Positions 62,018 to 64,000 of a DNA stretch of 64,000 nucleotides are shown here, piece after piece. A program made the translations under genes and the position numbers. Within the stretch, counting starts at the first letter, position 1. The number at the start of each line of letters is the position of its first letter. The notes beneath the pieces are model-generated. The model made no database searches and was not told where the DNA came from. It was given only the letters and a program-made list of their open reading frames with translations. This DNA is from Pseudomonas sp. MRSN 12121 (GTDB lineage Bacteria > Pseudomonadota > Gammaproteobacteria > Pseudomonadales > Pseudomonadaceae), in the NCBI RefSeq assembly GCF_000931465.1, contig NZ_CP010892.1, positions 1,674,001-1,738,000 on the forward strand, given 5' to 3'.

Positions 62018-62839
62018 ATGACCAGTGCCGAACTCGCCAGACCCAGCCGTAAACAACGCGTGCGCACCCTGTGGATTTCCGACGTGCACCTGGGCACCCG
62101 GGACTGCCAGGCGGAGCACCTGTCGCAGTTCCTCAAGGGCTACCATGCCGACCGGATCTACCTGGTCGGCGACATCATCGACGGCTGGAAACTGCGCGGC
62201 GGCATGTACTGGCCCCAGGCACACACCAATGTCATCCGCCGCCTGCTGACCATGAGCAAGCGCGGCACCGAGGTGATCTATGTCACTGGCAACCACGACG
62301 AATTCCTGCGCCGTTATTCGAAGCTGATCCTGGGCAATATCCAACTGGTGGACGAGGCGGTGCACGTGACCGCCGATGGCCGGCACTTGCTGGTGATCCA
62401 TGGCGACCAGTTCGACGTCATCACGCGTTACCACCGCTGGCTGGCCTTTCTCGGCGATTCGGCCTACGAGTTCACCCTGACCCTCAATCGCTGGCTGAAT
62501 CACTGGCGGGCGCGCTACGGCTATGGTTACTGGTCGCTGTCGGCCTACCTCAAGCACAAGGTCAAGACCGCGGTCAGCTTCATCAGCGACTTCGAGGAGG
62601 CCATCGCCCACGAATGCGTGAGGCGCGAACTGCACGGCGTGGTGTGCGGGCACATCCACCATGCCGAGATCCGCAAGGTCGGCGAGGTGGATTACCTCAA
62701 TTGCGGGGACTGGGTCGAGTCGTGCACGGCCCTGATCGAACACTGGGACGGCAGCATCGAGCTGTATCGCCTGGCCGACGCCCAGGCGCGGGAAGCCCAG
62801 CGCAAGGCCGAGCAGGCGAAGGTGGCGGAGCTGGCTTGA
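62018..62839 (+). CDS. LpxH-like metallophosphatase
   Basis: A 273-aa calcineurin-type phosphatase. Metal motifs: SDVHLG (Asp22, His24), GDIIDGW (Asp52), GNHDE (Asn92, His93), HGDQFD (His128) and GHIHHAE (His212, His214). It resembles UDP-2,3-diacylglucosamine hydrolases but has GNHDE where LpxH has GNRDF, so it is more likely an LpxH-like paralogue than the essential lipid A enzyme. AGGAG sits 7 bases before ATG 62018. A REP pair follows the stop. Confidence 0.82.
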   Translation: MTSAELARPSRKQRVRTLWISDVHLGTRDCQAEHLSQFLKGYHADRIYLVGDIIDGWKLRGGMYWPQAHTNVIRRLLTMSKRGTEVIYVTGNHDEFLRRYSKLILGNIQLVDEAVHVTADGRHLLVIHGDQFDVITRYHRWLAFLGDSAYEFTLTLNRWLNHWRARYGYGYWSLSAYLKHKVKTAVSFISDFEEAIAHECVRRELHGVVCGHIHHAEIRKVGEVDYLNCGDWVESCTALIEHWDGSIELYRLADAQAREAQRKAEQAKVAELA

Positions 62840-62864
62840 GGATTTGCTCGCCTGATCTGACGTT

Positions 62865-62941
62865 ATCGCGGGCAAGCCTCGCTCCTACAGACGCCATGTC
62901 CCGGTAGGAGCGAGCGGGCGGCGATCCGACTTGCCCGCGAT
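62865..62941. repeat. family B REP pair with an interrupted arm
   Basis: ATCGCGGGCAAGCCTCGCTC then CTACAG (62865-62890) is a normal arm. The opposing arm, GTAGGAGCGAG..CTTGCCCGCGAT (62904-62941), carries about 15 extra bases (CGGGCGGCGATCCGA) relative to the copies at 15.9 and 33.0 kb. Confidence 0.85.
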
Positions 62942-62964
62942 GGCCTGCGCAGCAGGCCTCAGGA

Positions 62965-63555
62965 TCAGGCCGGCGCCTGTTCCTGCATGGCCGCCTTGTA
63001 GATCGAGTTTTTCGGCTGGGCGAACAGGCGTTCGAGCATGGGCTCGAAAAAACTCAGGGGCAGGCTGGCGTAGTCCGGGTCGAACGCCGCGGCATCATAC
63101 TTGGCGCAGAATTCGGCGGTCTGCTGGTACAGCGGATGGTCCTTGAATTGCTCGCGCAGGTGCCTGTCCATGCCCAGGTGATGGAAGAAGTAGTAACCCT
63201 GGAAAATCCCGTGCTTTTCCACCATCCACAGGTTCTCGGCGCTGACGAAGGGCTTGAGGATCGCCGCGGCGATGTCCGGGTGGTTATAGGAGCCCAGGGT
63301 GTCGCCGATGTCGTGGAGCAGGGCGCAGACCACGTACTCCTCATCGCGGCCGTCCTGCCAGGCGCGGCTGGCGGTCTGCAGCGAATGGGTCAGGCGGTCC
63401 ACCGGGAAGCCACCGAAATCGCCCTCCAGCAACTTCAGGTGCGCCACGATGCGCGCCGGCAACTGTTTGGCGTAGGCGCTGAAATCCGCGGCGATGATCG
63501 CCCAGTCTTCCTGGGTGCCATCTTTCATGTGGGTGAAGCGGGCATGAGCGTTCAT
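62965..63555 (-). CDS. HD-domain protein, possibly PhnZ/MIOX-like oxygenase
   Basis: A 196-aa HD-domain protein. Metal-binding candidates are His57 (THSLQTA), His81-Asp82 (LLHDIGD), His92, His115 (EKHGIFQGYYFFHH) and later Asp residues. The HSLQTA..LLHDIGD spacing and YYFFHHLGMD segment recall the PhnZ/TmpB/MIOX branch, where the HD fold carries a mixed-valent di-iron centre and cleaves C-H and C-P or C-C bonds; ordinary HD phosphohydrolases are the alternative. AAGAGGA precedes ATG 63555. It lies 98 bases after an Mpo1-like gene on the same strand. No phosphonate genes are nearby. Confidence 0.75.
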   Translation of the reverse strand: MNAHARFTHMKDGTQEDWAIIAADFSAYAKQLPARIVAHLKLLEGDFGGFPVDRLTHSLQTASRAWQDGRDEEYVVCALLHDIGDTLGSYNHPDIAAAILKPFVSAENLWMVEKHGIFQGYYFFHHLGMDRHLREQFKDHPLYQQTAEFCAKYDAAAFDPDYASLPLSFFEPMLERLFAQPKNSIYKAAMQEQAPA

Positions 63556-63653
63556 CGGCAATCCTCTTGGTGTTTTTGGCGCGACGCCTGGAGTGTATGC
63601 CTTGGATCCAATCCTGCACTGGCTGCACGGGACGGCTTGCTGTCCGACCGGGC

Positions 63654-63965
63654 CTAGAACGGCACTTTGCCCAGCAACATGTCGCGGTACATGACGAAGT
63701 CGCCCAGGAGGCTGTAGAGCGGATGCTGGAAGGTGGCCGGGCGGTTTTTCTCGAAGAAGAAATGCCCGACCCAGGCGAAGCTGTAGCCGGCCAGGGGCAG
63801 GGCCAGCAGCAACATCCACGCGCCTTTGCCGATGGCGAAGGCCAGGATGAAAATCACCAGGCTGGTACCGACGAAGTGCAGGCGCCGGCAGGCGCTGTTG
63901 CTGTGTTCGCTCAGGTAATAGGGGTAGAACTCGGCGAAGCTGTTGAATTGCTTGATGTTGTCCAC
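63654..63965 (-). CDS. Mpo1-like (DUF962) membrane protein
   Basis: A 103-aa protein of the DUF962/YGL010w family. Two membrane segments (about 33-45 and 49-66) are flanked by the conserved histidines: His21 and His30 (SEHSNSACRRLHFVG), then His68 and His81 (VGHFFFEKNRPATFQHP). In yeast Mpo1 these ligate Fe2+ for alpha-oxidation of 2-hydroxy fatty acids; a lipid dioxygenase role here is inference. The bacterial family usually has about 100 residues, so the gene is complete. The remaining 35 bases of the window contain its upstream region. Confidence 0.85.
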   Translation of the reverse strand: MDNIKQFNSFAEFYPYYLSEHSNSACRRLHFVGTSLVIFILAFAIGKGAWMLLLALPLAGYSFAWVGHFFFEKNRPATFQHPLYSLLGDFVMYRDMLLGKVPF

Positions 63966-64000
63966 GACTGCACGCTCTGTGGTTATTGTTCTGTCGGCGG

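Noticed and set aside
1..64000. tRNA, rRNA, prophage, IS or integrative elements
   Set aside because: No cloverleaf with a TTCGA arm and CCA end, no transposase or integrase reading frame and no long terminal repeats were seen; the only mobile-type sequences are REP/REPIN elements.

Overview
This is GC-rich chromosomal DNA from a fluorescent-group Pseudomonas (P. fluorescens / protegens / chlororaphis-like). The assignment rests on recognised Pseudomonas gene families and neighbourhoods: a LapA adhesin with LapBCE, LapD and LapG; GbuA/GbuR; an OprP/OprO porin; a RecQ - MarR - FimV-like - PlpD neighbourhood; and two families of REP palindromes between genes. Codon use looks uniform. I see no prophage, integrase, insertion sequence, CRISPR array, rRNA or tRNA. 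No database search was possible, so family names come from recognising motifs.

Layout. 1-3.8 kb: a FabH-type ketoacyl synthase, an ECF-like sigma factor with its zinc-type anti-sigma, and an OprP/OprO-type porin with a candidate PHO box. 3.8-8.6 kb: an NTF2-like protein and MFS exporter divergent from a LysR regulator, a FemAB/GNAT-like protein, and aquaporin Z. 8.9-14.3 kb: an ABC exporter, periplasmic cyclophilin, alpha/beta hydrolase, LysR regulator, small secreted protein and azoreductase, followed by a tandem REP array. 15-25 kb: an EamA transporter, YbdG-like channel, DEAD-box helicase, AraC-GyrI regulator, DUF899 protein, several envelope proteins and CvfB. 25-29.7 kb: transporters and a LysR regulator, a 42-aa protein, and an acyl-carrier-like protein beside a metallo-beta-lactamase-fold hydrolase. 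29.8-34.6 kb: the guanidinobutyrate locus (symporter, a transporter remnant, gbuA, gbuR) and a DTW-domain tRNA modification enzyme.

34.7-52.2 kb is the centrepiece, a complete Lap biofilm adhesion system. lapE-lapB-lapC encode the type I secretion machine. Divergent from it is a 3108-aa LapA adhesin with an N-terminal TAAG cleavage site, eight repeats of about 245 residues, a von Willebrand A domain and RTX repeats. Convergent to lapA is lapG-lapD. In the established model LapG cuts LapA off the cell surface unless c-di-GMP-bound LapD sequesters LapG. A FleQ-like sequence lies upstream of lapA.

52.3-64 kb: YbaN, a UPF0149 protein, RecQ, MarR, a FimV-domain protein, PlpD (patatin-like type Vd autotransporter), a SelT/W-like protein, an EamA transporter, an AraC regulator, an LpxH-like metallophosphatase, and an HD-domain protein beside an Mpo1-like protein.

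Most promising for follow-up: the lapA repeat mosaic and promoter; the acyl-carrier-like protein lacking its phosphopantetheine serine; the HD-domain/Mpo1-like pair, both of which may be iron oxygenases; the decayed transporter in the gbu locus; and several specific operator candidates.
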